NCBI GenBank assembly: GCA_030446525.1
Contig: JAUJNC010000036.1
Location: 1 to 43,159, forward strand
DNA from: Armatimonadaceae bacterium
GTDB taxonomy: Bacteria > Armatimonadota > Armatimonadia > Armatimonadales > Armatimonadaceae
DNA: 43,159 bases
Reading direction: 5' to 3'
Shown: in pieces, positions 30,921 to 43,083 of the stretch
Layout of the letters: each line of letters starts with the position of its first letter
Position numbering within the stretch: position 1 is the first letter of the stretch
Translations under genes and position numbers: made by a program
The notes under the pieces: generated by a model
Told to the model about the DNA's origin: nothing
Database searches by the model: none
The model's input: only the letters and a program-made list of their open reading frames with translations

Positions 30921-33900
30921 TCAGTCGCTTTCCAGCGTCACCCAGAAATCGCGCGGATACAGCCGGTGGAGCCGTGCGTCCCGGCCTCCGACAGACTTGA
31001 GGTACTCTTCGTACAGTCCGAACTGTTTTTCCGGGCCGATGACAAAGTATACCGCGCCCGCGACGTCTTTCGATCCCACCGCGTAGCCCGGCAGGACTCT
31101 GGCGTAAACGTCCCCATCCGGTCGTAAAGCTCGTCCGACAGGTCTGGCAGCGGGCGCAGTGCAAGGATGGCCCGGCGGAAGCGGCGCACTTTCTCCGGGG
31201 TTATCCTGTCCGCCAGGTCCGCCGCCATCGCCTCGCCGCGCGCTTCGTAGCCGGAAGCGGAGCGGGACTCGCCCAGCGCCTGCGCCACCGCGTATTCCAC
31301 CAGGCCGGGATCGCGCGGCGCTTTAAGCTCTTCGATCACGAACCGCAGGGTCTGTGGCAGTTCCGGCGTGCGCTCCGCATAGTACCCCATCCGTCCGGTG
31401 GCGGCGGAGCCGCGGAGGCCGTTGCTGTAGGCCAGCCCCGCGCCCCACGTCTTCATGAAGATGCCGTGCCCCCCGCCGCCCGCGTAGAGCTTCGATGCGA
31501 GGAACTGCAGGAGCGCTTCGCGCGATCCGTATCCTCATAGGTCACACCGGGAGCGGAGTTCAAAAAGACCCCGCTCTGGCTGTTCGGGTGGATCAGGCCG
31601 ACAAAGACCGGCGCCCCGTCGGCTCCCCGGCGCGCGGGCGCGCAGGCGTTCGTCGATCGACCGGGTGCGGGCGTGGGTGGCAGCGCTCACCGGCGCTCTC
31701 TCCAGACCGGCCAGCAGATCACGAAGGCCGCCCTGCAGCTTTGCTGGCTGGCGCGCGAGCCGATCAGGGAACATCCGCGCGTTTCCCGTCCTTAGCAATC
31801 GGCGCCGTACCGCGTTCAGATCGGCCAGCGCCTTCTCCGGCGGGACCAGGAGATCCTGTCGCATCTGACGGCAGAGGTAGGCCCAGTCGGCCGCCAGGGT
31901 CGCGTCGGGGATGTCCGTCAAAAGCTGCTCGAGGTCTTCGGCCGCTTCGACCGCCAGCGTCCCGGCTTCCCGGGGCAGGCGCGCGAAATCGTCCGCATAG
32001 GGCCTCAGGCCGGCCGGCACTTTCTCCGCCGCAGACCCCTGCGCCTGCAGGGCGCCGAGCAGCGTCCCCAGTTCCGTGCGCCCTGCCTGCGCGCCGGCGT
32101 CGGCGAGCTTGCTCAGGAAAGCGGCGATCGCCTCGCGGTTTGGGGGCGGTCCGGCATCTTTGAGCATCCAGCGCAGGCGGTGGACGTTGTGCGCCTGCGT
32201 CAGAAAAGACGCGGTGGTCAAGAGCAGCGGGTTGTCCTGCCGCCAGTACGCGTCGGCCGGGTTGTTCACCCATGACTCTTCCGATCCCTGCATCCGGTTA
32301 CGCAGGCCGCTGAGCGCCTGGTCCACCACGTCGCGGATGCGCGCGAGGTTCTCCGGCCGCCAGTCGGGATGGAGCAAGACCCGCTTCATCCACTGCACCG
32401 CCCTTTGCGCCTCCGCCGCGTCGTTGCCCGCCCCGCGCACCACCAGTTCGGCGCGGCCCGTGCGGAAGTTGGTGCTGAAATAGGCGCTGAGGCCCAGGAT
32501 CTCCCCTGCGGAGCATCTCGCTCATCTCTTCGTGAGACACCGGCTCGCCGTTGTGGATGACCCCCACTCGGGTCAGAAGAGCCGGAAAAATCGACAGGTA
32601 TGCCAGGCTCGTTTTGGGGCACGCCGTCGAGGCGCAGCGCAAGTCCGGTCGCCGCGCTCGTCATGTTATCGAAGGTCGAGGCGACCATGGGTACGTCACC
32701 GGGCAGCGCGGAGATTTTGTAATCGGTTCGGTCATCAAGTGTCAGCGGCGGCGTATCGACGAAGCGAAGCGCGGCATCCTGCCGGGCAAGTCTTTCAAGC
32801 TGGGCGGTGGCCGCGTCGTAATCGGCCCGGTAGCGGCGGATCGCTTCCGCCCGTCACGGACGCCGTACCGCGCTTTCAAACGGGCGACCTCCGCTCGGCG
32901 CGCGCCTGCCGGTCGCGCTCTCTTCTTGCCGGATCAGGGCGGGGTCCGGGCGCGCCGCCCCGGCATACGGCGTCGTCTGGGAGAGCTTCCATTTGGCGAG
33001 GTAGCCGCGCCAGAAATTCTTCTTGCTTGCCAGGAGCTTCTCGACAAAAGCCCTTTCCGGTTTCATGGTGACGGACTTGCGAAAGCCGTTCGATTCGCCC
33101 AGCCGGTGGAGATGCGACATCCAGCCGGAGGAGGTGCCGCGAAATCCGAACCCCGGCGGCGAGTTGACGAACTTGCTCAGGTCGCGCCGGTTCTGGATGA
33201 CGCGGTTTTTGAGGCGCGCGTTGAACTCCGCCATGTTCGGGGCGAGCCGTCCTTGAAGGAGGCGATGCGGGCGATCTCCTCGCTCACCTTTTGCCGCACG
33301 GCCGCGATCTCTCCTCGGTCATGTGAACGGGCGCGACGTCGTTCACGATGACATACACCGGGTGGCCCTGGTCCTCGCTCACAAAACCAGAAACGCCCTT
33401 CGCGCCCAGATCCATCACGCGCGTCCTGGTGTCGACAAAGCGCTTGTAAAGATTGGTGGTCGCGTCGCCGGCCAGGTTTTGCAGGAACAAGCCCAGCAGC
33501 AGCTCCTCCCGCGCATCCAGCTCCCGGGTCGCGGGCCAGGCGAAGAGCATCTGACCGGGCTGCTGGTCGTTCTTGTGAGGGTATGTGACGATCTCGATCT
33601 TGCCCCGCCGGGGCCATCCGCGGGGCGGGAAGGTCGGCCTCGGTCTTGACCGCCCGCTTGGGCGCGTCTGGCTGAAGCCGGTTCAGGATGGCGTTCATCC
33701 TGCCGAGGATATGGCCGAGCGACATCTCCTTGGGAAAGGAGCCGATCATCCCCATGTTGCCCAGATGATAGTTCTCGCGATGGAACTTCCGGATGTGTTC
33801 CGGCCGCATCTCGCGGATCGCCGAGGGCAGACCGCCGGAAGAATAGGAGAGCGGATGGTCCTTGCCGTACAGGGCGATATCGATCGCGCGGAAAGCCGGG

Positions 33901-34528
33901 TCACTGGCCGGTCAAACGAGCCTGACCATCTCGTTGTAGACCGTACTTCTTCTTCCAGCCGCAGCGCCTGGTTGCCGGGATTCTCCGTCACGCCGAAGTG
34001 GCGCACCTCACGGCGGATCTCCTCGTCCGTGTAATCGGGGTGGAGCAGGGCGTCCACCTGTCGTTCGAACAGTTTATAGAACACCTCGGGCCCGGCGGCG
34101 GTGTGGAAGTGGTACGCAGTGCGCCACTGCTGCGTGAAGGCGCCGGAACGGGCGAGGGACATGTCTTCCAGGCCCGACACGGCGCGGCCCACGTTGCCCT
34201 TGCCCAGCAGGAGGTGCTCCTGGGTGTGTGGCTCTCCCCGATCCGAGGTGGGGAAAGAGTTGACCCAGAGGAAGCCCTGCGGGACGGACTGAATCTGCAG
34301 CAGATCGAACGTGAACCCGGTGCGCGCGTGCAGGAAGCGCCCGCCCATGGGCTGGTCGGCGTCATTCAAATAAAGCGCCGCCGTGCGAAAGCCGTTGACC
34401 ATCTTCCCGGCAGACACCTTCGGAAAGGAAACGTTGTTCCCCTGCGCCGCGGCGACCGGAGGGCTGCCCCAAAGAACAGAAAGGCAGCCCAGTATCACCA
34501 CAAGAAAGGGCCGGCATCCGGCGTTCAT
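30921..34528 (-). pseudogene. Large secreted M16 (insulinase/PreP-like) metallopeptidase, many frameshifts
   Basis: ATG 34528 has GGAG seven bases upstream and starts a signal peptide (FLVVILGCLSVLWGSPPVAAA). The inverted zinc motif HxxEH is HTQEH at residues 101-105, and DEEIRREVRHFGV about 70 residues later supplies the third zinc ligand. After about 33920 the frame is lost and recovered at least six more times: MRPEHIRKFHRENYHLGNMG, LFAWPATRELDAREELLLGLFLQNLAGD, RTRVMDLGAKGVSGFVSEDQGHP, MAEFNARLKNRVIQNRRDLS, FSTNFRTGRAELVVRGAGND, LASKLYAGGGGHGIFMKT, and [14 protein letters not shown] before the stop at 30921. About 1,200 residues joined, with two M16 halves plausible. It degrades peptides in a closed chamber. 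The gene sits in the leucine operon with no obvious link to it. Confidence 0.8.
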
Positions 34529-34551
34529 CTTGAATCTCCTATCCGGCCAGG

Positions 34552-35172
34552 TTACGGCAGACGGGTGAGGCTTCCCGTCGCCCACATCCAGGGCATGCTG
34601 CCCAGGGCCACGCCGTTCAGGCCGAACGCAAAAAGGCGTATCTGGCCCTGCGTATACAGTCGTTCTTTCCAGATCAAGCCGACGTCCAGGAGAAACCAGA
34701 CGGCGGCGAGCCCCAAAAACGCGCCGATCGCCGCGTTCTTGAACAACACCGCCACGAGTGCGCTTTCGGCGACCAGGAAGAGAACCAGCAGCAGCTTGGA
34801 GGCGCGGACCCCCAGCAGCGTTGCCGTGGTCCGGCGCCCGGCCTCGCGGTCCGGCAGGATGTCCATGATCTGCCCGAACAGATGCGCGTGCATGGCAAAG
34901 AGCGCCCCGAACAGGAAGGTGGCCCACGGGAGCTGCGGCAGATCGTTCAGCCAGCTGCTGAGCAAGAAAACGAGCAGGTAGCCGATCTGATTCACCAGGT
35001 CCAGCGGCGGGCGGCTCTTCCAGCGAACCAGATAAAACCAGGCCGCCGTGGACCAGAGGCCGGGCCGGGAGACTTTGAGCCAGAACCGGAACCACGCCGC
35101 CCGCGAGTGCGCGCTTGCGCCCGGTTGCCGGTCGTTTCGGCGCGGCTGCACGGCAGCGGCAGACGGCTTCAC
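34552..35172 (-). CDS. UbiA-like prenyltransferase, short and lacking the first Asp-rich motif
   Basis: GTG 35172 overlaps the stop of the hydratase gene (GTGA) and has GGAGG four bases upstream, so this start is firm although the frame is open higher. The 206-residue protein has WLKVSRPGLWSTAAWFYLV as a UbiA-like first helix, then GYLLVFLLSSWLND, FLFGALFAMHAHLFGQ, the second Asp motif MDILPDREAGRRTTATLLG, and two more helices. UbiA enzymes need an N-D-x-x-D-x-x-x-D motif between helices 2 and 3; here I see only SSWLNDLPQL. The protein is about 80 residues short. Either an internal deletion or a divergent subfamily. Acceptor substrate unknown. Intact frame. Confidence 0.65.
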   Translation of the reverse strand: MKPSAAAVQPRRNDRQPGASAHSRAAWFRFWLKVSRPGLWSTAAWFYLVRWKSRPPLDLVNQIGYLLVFLLSSWLNDLPQLPWATFLFGALFAMHAHLFGQIMDILPDREAGRRTTATLLGVRASKLLLVLFLVAESALVAVLFKNAAIGAFLGLAAVWFLLDVGLIWKERLYTQGQIRLFAFGLNGVALGSMPWMWATGSLTRLP

Positions 35173-35963
35173 AGAGCCTCCGGTTCCGCGAAGCGTGGCT
35201 TCCGCTTCGCCACGAACGCACGGATGCCCTCCTGCCCTTCCGGACTGACGCGCAGCGCCGCGATACATTCCACGGTCGCGTCGGCCGCTTCCTCCGGCGT
35301 CTTACCCGCGATGCCGCGCAGCAGCCGCTTCGCGGCCGCGATAGCCTCCGGTCCGGCCTGCAGCACGGCCTCGACGGTTTTTTGTACTGCCGCATCGAGC
35401 CCTCCGGGAGCGGCGAGCTGCTGCACCAGACCAAGATGATACGCCTCAGACGCCGTGAACCGCTCGCCGGTCACAAACAGCGCCCGGGCCGCGCCCATCC
35501 CGATCTTTTCCGCGACGTAGGGCGCGATCACCGCCGGGGCCAGGCCGAGCCGCACCTCGCTGAACGCGAAGGTCGCCTCCGGGGCCGCGATGGCAATGTC
35601 GCACACGGCTGCCAATCCCGCGCCGCCGCCGATGGCCGCGCCGTGCACCCGCGCGACGGTCACCCTGGGACAGCGCGCGATGACGGCAAACATCCGCTGC
35701 AGCGCACGCGCGTCCGCCACGTTCTGCGCGCGCGTGTACCCCGCCATGCGCCCCATCCAGGCCAGATCCGCCCCCGCGCAGAACGACGGGCCCGCCCCCT
35801 GCAGCACCACCGCCCGCACCGCCGGGTCCTCACTCAGGCGCGCGAAGCAGTCGCTCAGCTCCGCGATCAACGTCTCGTCGAAGGCGTTGTGCACGTCGGG
35901 CCGGTTCAGCGTCACCTGGGCGGCCGGCGGGCGGCTATCTACCAGTATTCGGGTGTAGTCCAT
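35169..35963 (-). CDS. Enoyl-CoA hydratase family, probable methylglutaconyl-CoA hydratase
   Basis: Intact, 264 residues with the crotonase fold. LNRPDVHNAFDETLIAEL, then GAGPSFCAGADLAWMGRM (oxyanion hole 1), VHGAAIGGGAGLAAVCDIAIA (oxyanion hole 2), FAFSEVRLGLAPAVIAPYV (catalytic Glu as in EVRLGLAPAVI) and the C-terminal IRAFVAKRKPRF. The SFCAGADLxWM and EVRLGLxPAxI strings are typical of methylglutaconyl-CoA hydratases. With MccA/MccB and HMG-CoA lyase in the same operon, it would hydrate 3-methylglutaconyl-CoA to HMG-CoA. Alternatives are other enoyl-CoA hydratases. It overlaps the UbiA-like gene by four bases. Confidence 0.88.
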   Translation of the reverse strand: MDYTRILVDSRPPAAQVTLNRPDVHNAFDETLIAELSDCFARLSEDPAVRAVVLQGAGPSFCAGADLAWMGRMAGYTRAQNVADARALQRMFAVIARCPRVTVARVHGAAIGGGAGLAAVCDIAIAAPEATFAFSEVRLGLAPAVIAPYVAEKIGMGAARALFVTGERFTASEAYHLGLVQQLAAPGGLDAAVQKTVEAVLQAGPEAIAAAKRLLRGIAGKTPEEAADATVECIAALRVSPEGQEGIRAFVAKRKPRFAEPEAL

Positions 35964-35972
35964 GCACTTGCC

Positions 35973-36458
35973 CTAGAGCCAGGTTGGAGGCAGGTGAAAT
36001 TCCGTGTCCCCGTACAGGGTCTGGATATAGTTGACCTGGCCTGCGTGGTAGGCCATACCCCGGTATGCGATCTCGAGGAGGAGCTCACCGGACACACGCC
36101 CTTTCCACCGCGGGTAGATGCGCGTCAGACCCTCTCCGCCCACGGCGCGGACGGCCGCCGCAAGTTCCCGACCGCTTTCGACCAGCTGAATCTGGGCGTC
36201 CTTCCCGTCGACAAAAGGGAGGGCGGGCTGCTCGCGCCCGGGTCCGGGTGAGACCGGGTTTTCGCCCCGCAAAAGGGCGGCATAGTGACGGTTGTCCCGG
36301 ATGCACTCGCTGGCTAATTCCAAAACCGAGCGGGTTCGAGACGCCGGGTCCGCCGCCGGACGCCAGTGTAACCGGTCTTCCTGGGTCGTCGCAATAAAGT
36401 GGCCGAACGCCTCGGCAATACGCTCTATTTTGCGTGCCATGTTTTGCGAAACCGTCAT
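35973..36458 (-). CDS. DinB-like (DUF664) four-helix protein
   Basis: Intact, 161 residues. ATG 36458 has AGGAG eight bases upstream. The pattern fits the DinB/YfiT metal-binding four-helix bundle: RIAEAFGHFIATTQEDRLHWRPA (helix 1 and the L-x-W-R-P turn), SVLELASECIRDNRHYA (first His), and MAYHAGQVNYIQTLYGD (the closing H-x-x-Q-x-x-Y-I-Q helix). Members are small-molecule thiol S-transferases or hydrolases, or act in damage responses; the substrate is unknown. It lies ten bases upstream of the hydratase gene and 20 bases downstream of mccB, so it is part of the operon. Confidence 0.8.
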   Translation of the reverse strand: MTVSQNMARKIERIAEAFGHFIATTQEDRLHWRPAADPASRTRSVLELASECIRDNRHYAALLRGENPVSPGPGREQPALPFVDGKDAQIQLVESGRELAAAVRAVGGEGLTRIYPRWKGRVSGELLLEIAYRGMAYHAGQVNYIQTLYGDTEFHLPPTWL

Positions 36459-36478
36459 GGGTCAGGCTCCTTTTTTCT

Positions 36479-38086
<1,608 letters not shown>

Positions 38087-38178
38087 ACGATATGCTCCGT
38101 CGCAGGGTATCGATCTACCTCTAATTTCGCTCTCGCTACGCCGGTTCCTGCTCCGCGGCAGCCTGCGCAGGCCCGTGT

Positions 38179-38224
38179 TATAATCAAACCAGCGAGCCTA
38201 GCCTGGAGGGAGCCTTTTGCTCCC
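38179..38224 (+). promoter_or_regulatory. -10 box and leader hairpin ahead of the acyl-CoA dehydrogenase
   Basis: A consensus -10, TATAAT (38179-38184), points at the dehydrogenase gene, with no convincing -35. In the leader, GGGAGC (38208-38213) and GCTCCC (38219-38224) form a six-pair hairpin with a CTTTT loop, followed by TTGCTT. It could be an attenuator or a simple mRNA stem. The divergent mccB gene begins 92 bases to the left. Confidence 0.45.
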
Positions 38225-38244
38225 TTGCTTCAAAGAGTAGGCAG

Positions 38245-40042
38245 ATGTTGGTGCATGGACAAGGCCCCACCGGGGGGGCTTACCTCCTCGAGAATACCGA
38301 CACGCGCGGCGTGTTTGTGCCGGAAGATTTCAGCCCGGAGGACCGGCTGATCAAGCAGACCGCCGACGACTTCCTCCGGGATGAGGTCCTGCCGCACACC
38401 GAGCGCATCGAGCGCGGCGACCACGAACTCATGCACGGCCCGATGCGCAAGGCGGGCGAGCTTGGCCTGCTCGGCGCGGACGTGCGCCGGAGGTGTACGG
38501 CGGCCTGGGCTCAAACACACGACGTCGGCCCTGATCGCCGAAAAGCCGAACTGGCAGCAGTCCTTCGCGCTCACCCACGAGGCGCACACCGTGATCGCGA
38601 CCCTGCTCTTCTTCGGCAGCCACGACCAGAAAGCCGCTACCTGGCCGAAGCTGCCCAGCGGCGAGTGGGATCAACATATTCGCACCCAGCGAGGCGAACC
38701 TGCTCCGACGCCCTGGCGCTGCAGACCAGGCCGCCCTTTCGCCCGACGGGAAGCATTACCTTGAACGGCGTCAAGATGTGGATCACCAACACCGCCTTCG
38801 CGCGCGCCTTCTTCACCGTGTTCGCGAAGGTGGACGGTGACCGAGACAAGGTCACGGCGTTCCTGGTGGAGCGCGACTTTGGTTGCCCTGTTCGGCAAGG
38901 AGGAGCACAAGCTGGGGATGCACGGGACGTCGACGCGCCGCGTGATCCTGGAAAACGTCCCCGTGCCGGTCGAGAACGCCCTGCCCGTGGGCGCGGGCAC
39001 TACGCGCGGCCTTCTGCGCGCTGAACCTGGGCCGGTTCAAGCTGGAGGCCGGCGCGACCGGCGGGCTCAAGGCGCCGGCGGTCAGCGCGGCCTACGCCAA
39101 GCAGCGCCGGGCGTTCGGCAGGCCGCTCGGCGATTTCGGCCTGATCCGGCACAAGCTGGCCGAGATGGCCGCGCGACCTTCGGCCTGGAGAGCATGGTCT
39201 GCCGGCTGGCGGGCAGCCTGACCGGGCGTTCGAAGGATGGGTCCTGATGCGCCGGACGCCGCGGCGCGCTACCACCCCGCCGCCGAGGAGTTCGCCGTCG
39301 AGTGCAGCATCGTCAAGGTCGTCGGCTCGGAGACCTACAGCCGCATGACCGACGAGGCCATCCAGATCCACGGCGGCTACGGCTACACCGAGAACTTCCC
39401 GGCCGCGCGCGCGCCGGGCGCGCCCAGCGGCTGCCGCGCATCGGCGAGGGGGCCAACGAGCTCGTGCGGCGGGCGATCGTGAACACCCTGCTGCGCCGGG
39501 ACAAGCAGGGCCGCCTGCCGCTGCGGGACGCCGGCCTGCGCGCCACCGACGCGCTCACGCGCGCGCAGATCCCGAACCCGCCCTTCTTCGACGACCCGCT
39601 CGACGCCATCGCCGCGGCGGGCGAGGACACGAAGCGCCTGGCGCTGTTCCTGCTTTACCAGGCAACCGAGCGGCTGGGCGACGCGTTCGGCGAGACGCAG
39701 GAGATCGTCGCCGCCATCGCCGACGTGATCTGCGCGGCCTACGCCCTGGAAAGCGTCTCCCTGCGCTGCCGGAAGCTGCAAACGCGCGGCGCGGCCCACT
39801 ACGACACCGCGCTGCTCGCCGCGCAGGTCGCCGCCCGCGATTACGCCGACGAGGCGCTCGCCGGCGCCCGCTACGCCCTGGACGCCCTGCCCTCCCTGGA
39901 TGACGTCGTGGACTGGCGCGACGAGCCGTTCACCGGCATCGCCGCCCTGCTCGACCGCCTGGGCCGCTGGGAAGCCAGCCCCCTGCAGCTGCGCCGCGAC
40001 CTCGCCGCCGAGGTTATCGAGAAGGAAGGCTACCCGTTATAA
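38245..40042 (+). pseudogene. Acyl-CoA dehydrogenase with C-terminal extension (FadE/ACAD9-like), frameshifted
   Basis: ATG 38245 gives GGAYLLENTDTRGVFVPEDFS and EDRLIKQTADDFLRDEVLP in one long frame to about 38490. The rest is in pieces: MHGPMRKAGELGLLG, TAFLVERDF after LNGVKMWITNTAFARAFFTVFAKVDGD, EEHKLGMHGTSTRRVILENVPVP, SETYSRMTDEAIQIHGGYGYTENFP, then IGEGANELVRRAIVNTLLRRD and a long intact C-terminal helical part (39480-40042: YQATERLGDAF, AAYALESVSLRCRKLQ) to the stop. The C-terminal extension of about 180 residues marks the very-long-chain/ACAD9-like branch, not classical isovaleryl-CoA dehydrogenase. It oxidises an acyl-CoA to the enoyl-CoA with FAD. Its divergent position beside mccB suggests a role in the same catabolism. 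At least six shifts. Confidence 0.85.
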
Positions 40043-40074
40043 CCGCGCCCTGAGCCTTGCCCGACATCCGCGGC

Positions 40075-40956
40075 CTATTTCTTGTCTTCCGGGACCAGCG
40101 TGAGGAACCGCGCGACCGCTTCCTGCCAGGTCGGCATGTCGTCCATGCCGCGCATCTCCAGGGCGAGCCGGCGCAGGGGGGAGTGGGCGGGGCGCTCGGC
40201 GGGCGGGCTGAACCGCTCGACGTACTGGGCGAGGGTGATCGGCACGACGGGCGTTGGGGAGCCGACGCCCTCGATCACGGCTTTGGCGAAGTCGAACAGG
40301 GAGCACTGGCCGGCGTTGCAGACGTGGTAGGTGCCCGGCAGCGGGTCCTCGATCAGGTCGATCAGCTTACGCGAAAGGTCTTTTGTGAAGGTCGGGCTGA
40401 CGATCTGGTCCGTGACGAAGGGCACCTCCGGCTGGGTCTTGGCCAGCCGCATCGCCACATAGGCCAGGTTATTGCCGTGCGCGCCGAAAAGCCAGGACGC
40501 GCGCGCGATGATGTGCCTGCCGGGGAGGGTCTGGCGCACCAGTCGCTCGCCCGCCTCTTTAGACGCCCCGTACTGCCCCAGCGGGTTGGGCGCATCGAAC
40601 TCCGTGTACGGCGCGCCCTTCCTGCCGTCGAAGACGAAGTCGGTGGAGACGTAGACCAGGAGCGCGTCCGCGGCGGCGGCGGCGGCGGCGACGTTCCACG
40701 AGCCCAGGGCGTTCACCTTGTACGCCCCGTCCGGGTCGCGCTCCGCGCCGTCCACATTCGTCCACGCCGCGCAGTGGATGATGGCGTCGGGCTTCTGCTC
40801 GCGGATCGCGGCAAGCGTGCCCCTGGTGTCGGTGATGTCGAGCGGGACGAACCCTTCCCGCAGGTCGGTCGCCACCACCTCATGCTCCCGCGCCGCCAGA
40901 TCCGCGCAAAGGTCCGTCCCCAGCATCCCGCCCGCGCCCGTCACCAGAACTTTCAT
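40075..40956 (-). CDS. rfbD: dTDP-4-dehydrorhamnose reductase (RfbD-like)
   Basis: Intact, 293 residues, an extended short-chain dehydrogenase. The N-terminal NAD(P) motif is VTGAGGMLGTDLC. Then come VPLDITDTRGTLAAI, AIIHCAAWTNVDGAE (AAWTxVDxAE is typical of RfbD), LVYVSTDFVFDGRKGAPYTE (catalytic Thr/Ser), and LGQYGASKEAGERLV with the Tyr-x-x-x-Lys pair. Late signatures are ARASWLFG and GTYHVCNAG. It reduces dTDP-4-keto-rhamnose to dTDP-rhamnose for cell-surface polysaccharide. No other rfb genes are here, so it is either separated from them or acts on a related sugar. Convergent with the dehydrogenase gene. Confidence 0.88.
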   Translation of the reverse strand: MKVLVTGAGGMLGTDLCADLAAREHEVVATDLREGFVPLDITDTRGTLAAIREQKPDAIIHCAAWTNVDGAERDPDGAYKVNALGSWNVAAAAAAADALLVYVSTDFVFDGRKGAPYTEFDAPNPLGQYGASKEAGERLVRQTLPGRHIIARASWLFGAHGNNLAYVAMRLAKTQPEVPFVTDQIVSPTFTKDLSRKLIDLIEDPLPGTYHVCNAGQCSLFDFAKAVIEGVGSPTPVVPITLAQYVERFSPPAERPAHSPLRRLALEMRGMDDMPTWQEAVARFLTLVPEDKK

Positions 40957-41105
40957 GTCTCAGCCACCCCCGTGTCTCGCCTGCTTTCGAGGTCATTATA
41001 ACGGAGGATGAGGGCGCAGGTCAAATCACGGTTTTGTCCGCCGGTATCGCCGAGACAGAGAAGACAGAGGCCCCTTTTGCCTGCGTTCGAGGCCGAAAGC
41101 CCCCC

Positions 41106-41133
41106 TTGTTCGGGAAAACAGATCGGGTATAAT
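41106..41133 (+). promoter_or_regulatory. Promoter of the Uma2 gene
   Basis: TTGTTC (41106-41111) and a perfect TATAAT (41128-41133) are 16 bases apart, and the GGAGG ribosome site starts only seven bases after the -10, so the mRNA leader is very short. Confidence 0.6.
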
Positions 41134-41153
41134 GCGGAAGGAGGCGACCGCAG

Positions 41154-41762
41154 ATGAGCCAGGCGACTGCCGAAAAAGTTTACCTGACGGGGCGGAGCGC
41201 TGAGGAGCGCAAGTGGCGGTGGAGCCGCGAGGACTTCACGCGCCTGGGCGAATTGGGCTTCTTCCCCTCCGACCAGAAGTTCGAACTGATCAACGGGGAG
41301 ATACTGCCGATGAGCCCACCCAATCCACCGCATTCGGGCACGATCAACCTGGGTTACGAGGTTATCAAAGCGGCGTTCGGCGAGGGGTTTTGCGTCCGTA
41401 CGGAACAGCCGCTGGTCCTCGCCTCTCATTCCCAACCGCAGCCCGATCTCGCCGTGTGCGTGGGCAAGTTGGTGGACTACCTTTCGCGTTTCCCAACCGC
41501 CGCCGAGGCACGTTTGGTCGTCGAGATCTCTGACAGCACCTTGGACGAGGACCGCGCCGAGAAAGGGCCGCTCTACGCCGCGGCGGGGATCGTCGAGTAC
41601 TGGATCTTAAACCTGCGCGACCGGTACCTTGAGGTTTACCGTGAGCCAGACGGGGCGGAGTACCGGGCGCGGCGCATCTACCGCCGCGGCGAAAGGGTAT
41701 CCCCACTGGCCGCTCCGGCAGCCGCCGTCTCCGTTTCCGCGTTGTTCGGCGAAGACGCATAA
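41154..41762 (+). CDS. Uma2-family (DUF820) PD-(D/E)xK nuclease-like protein
   Basis: Intact, 202 residues. WSREDFTRLGELGFFPSDQKFELINGEIL is the N-terminal helix with the Glu of the ELINGEI strand. PHSGTINLGYEVIKAAFGE follows, then the core: QPLVLASHSQPQPDLAVCVG (the PD acid in QPDLAV), ARLVVEISDSTLDEDRAEKG (the E-I-S-D-S-T-L strand ending near Lys) and AAAGIVEYWILNLRDRYLEVYRE. The order D, E-x-(S), K is the PD-(D/E)xK fold. Uma2 proteins are very common in cyanobacteria, Chloroflexi and Armatimonadota; their biological role is largely unknown. It has its own promoter and is convergent with moxR, 15 bases apart. Confidence 0.92.
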   Translation: MSQATAEKVYLTGRSAEERKWRWSREDFTRLGELGFFPSDQKFELINGEILPMSPPNPPHSGTINLGYEVIKAAFGEGFCVRTEQPLVLASHSQPQPDLAVCVGKLVDYLSRFPTAAEARLVVEISDSTLDEDRAEKGPLYAAAGIVEYWILNLRDRYLEVYREPDGAEYRARRIYRRGERVSPLAAPAAAVSVSALFGEDA

Positions 41763-41777
41763 TGAGCGTTGATGCGC

Positions 41778-42875
<1,098 letters not shown>

Positions 42876-43083
42876 GGGCCAGCGGCACGAGGTCGCGCTC
42901 CGCCACCTTTCCCGCCTCTATCTTCGCCTCGCATTCGTTCACCACCCGGCGCAGACGCTCCTCCAAACCCTGCCGGTCGCCGGCGCCGCCGGCGCGGGCG
43001 GCGCGGCGCACCACCTCGTCGGCGGGCGCGTCGTAGGGCAGCGCGAGCGCCCGGCACAGGTCGCGCCAGAACGACAGATACAC

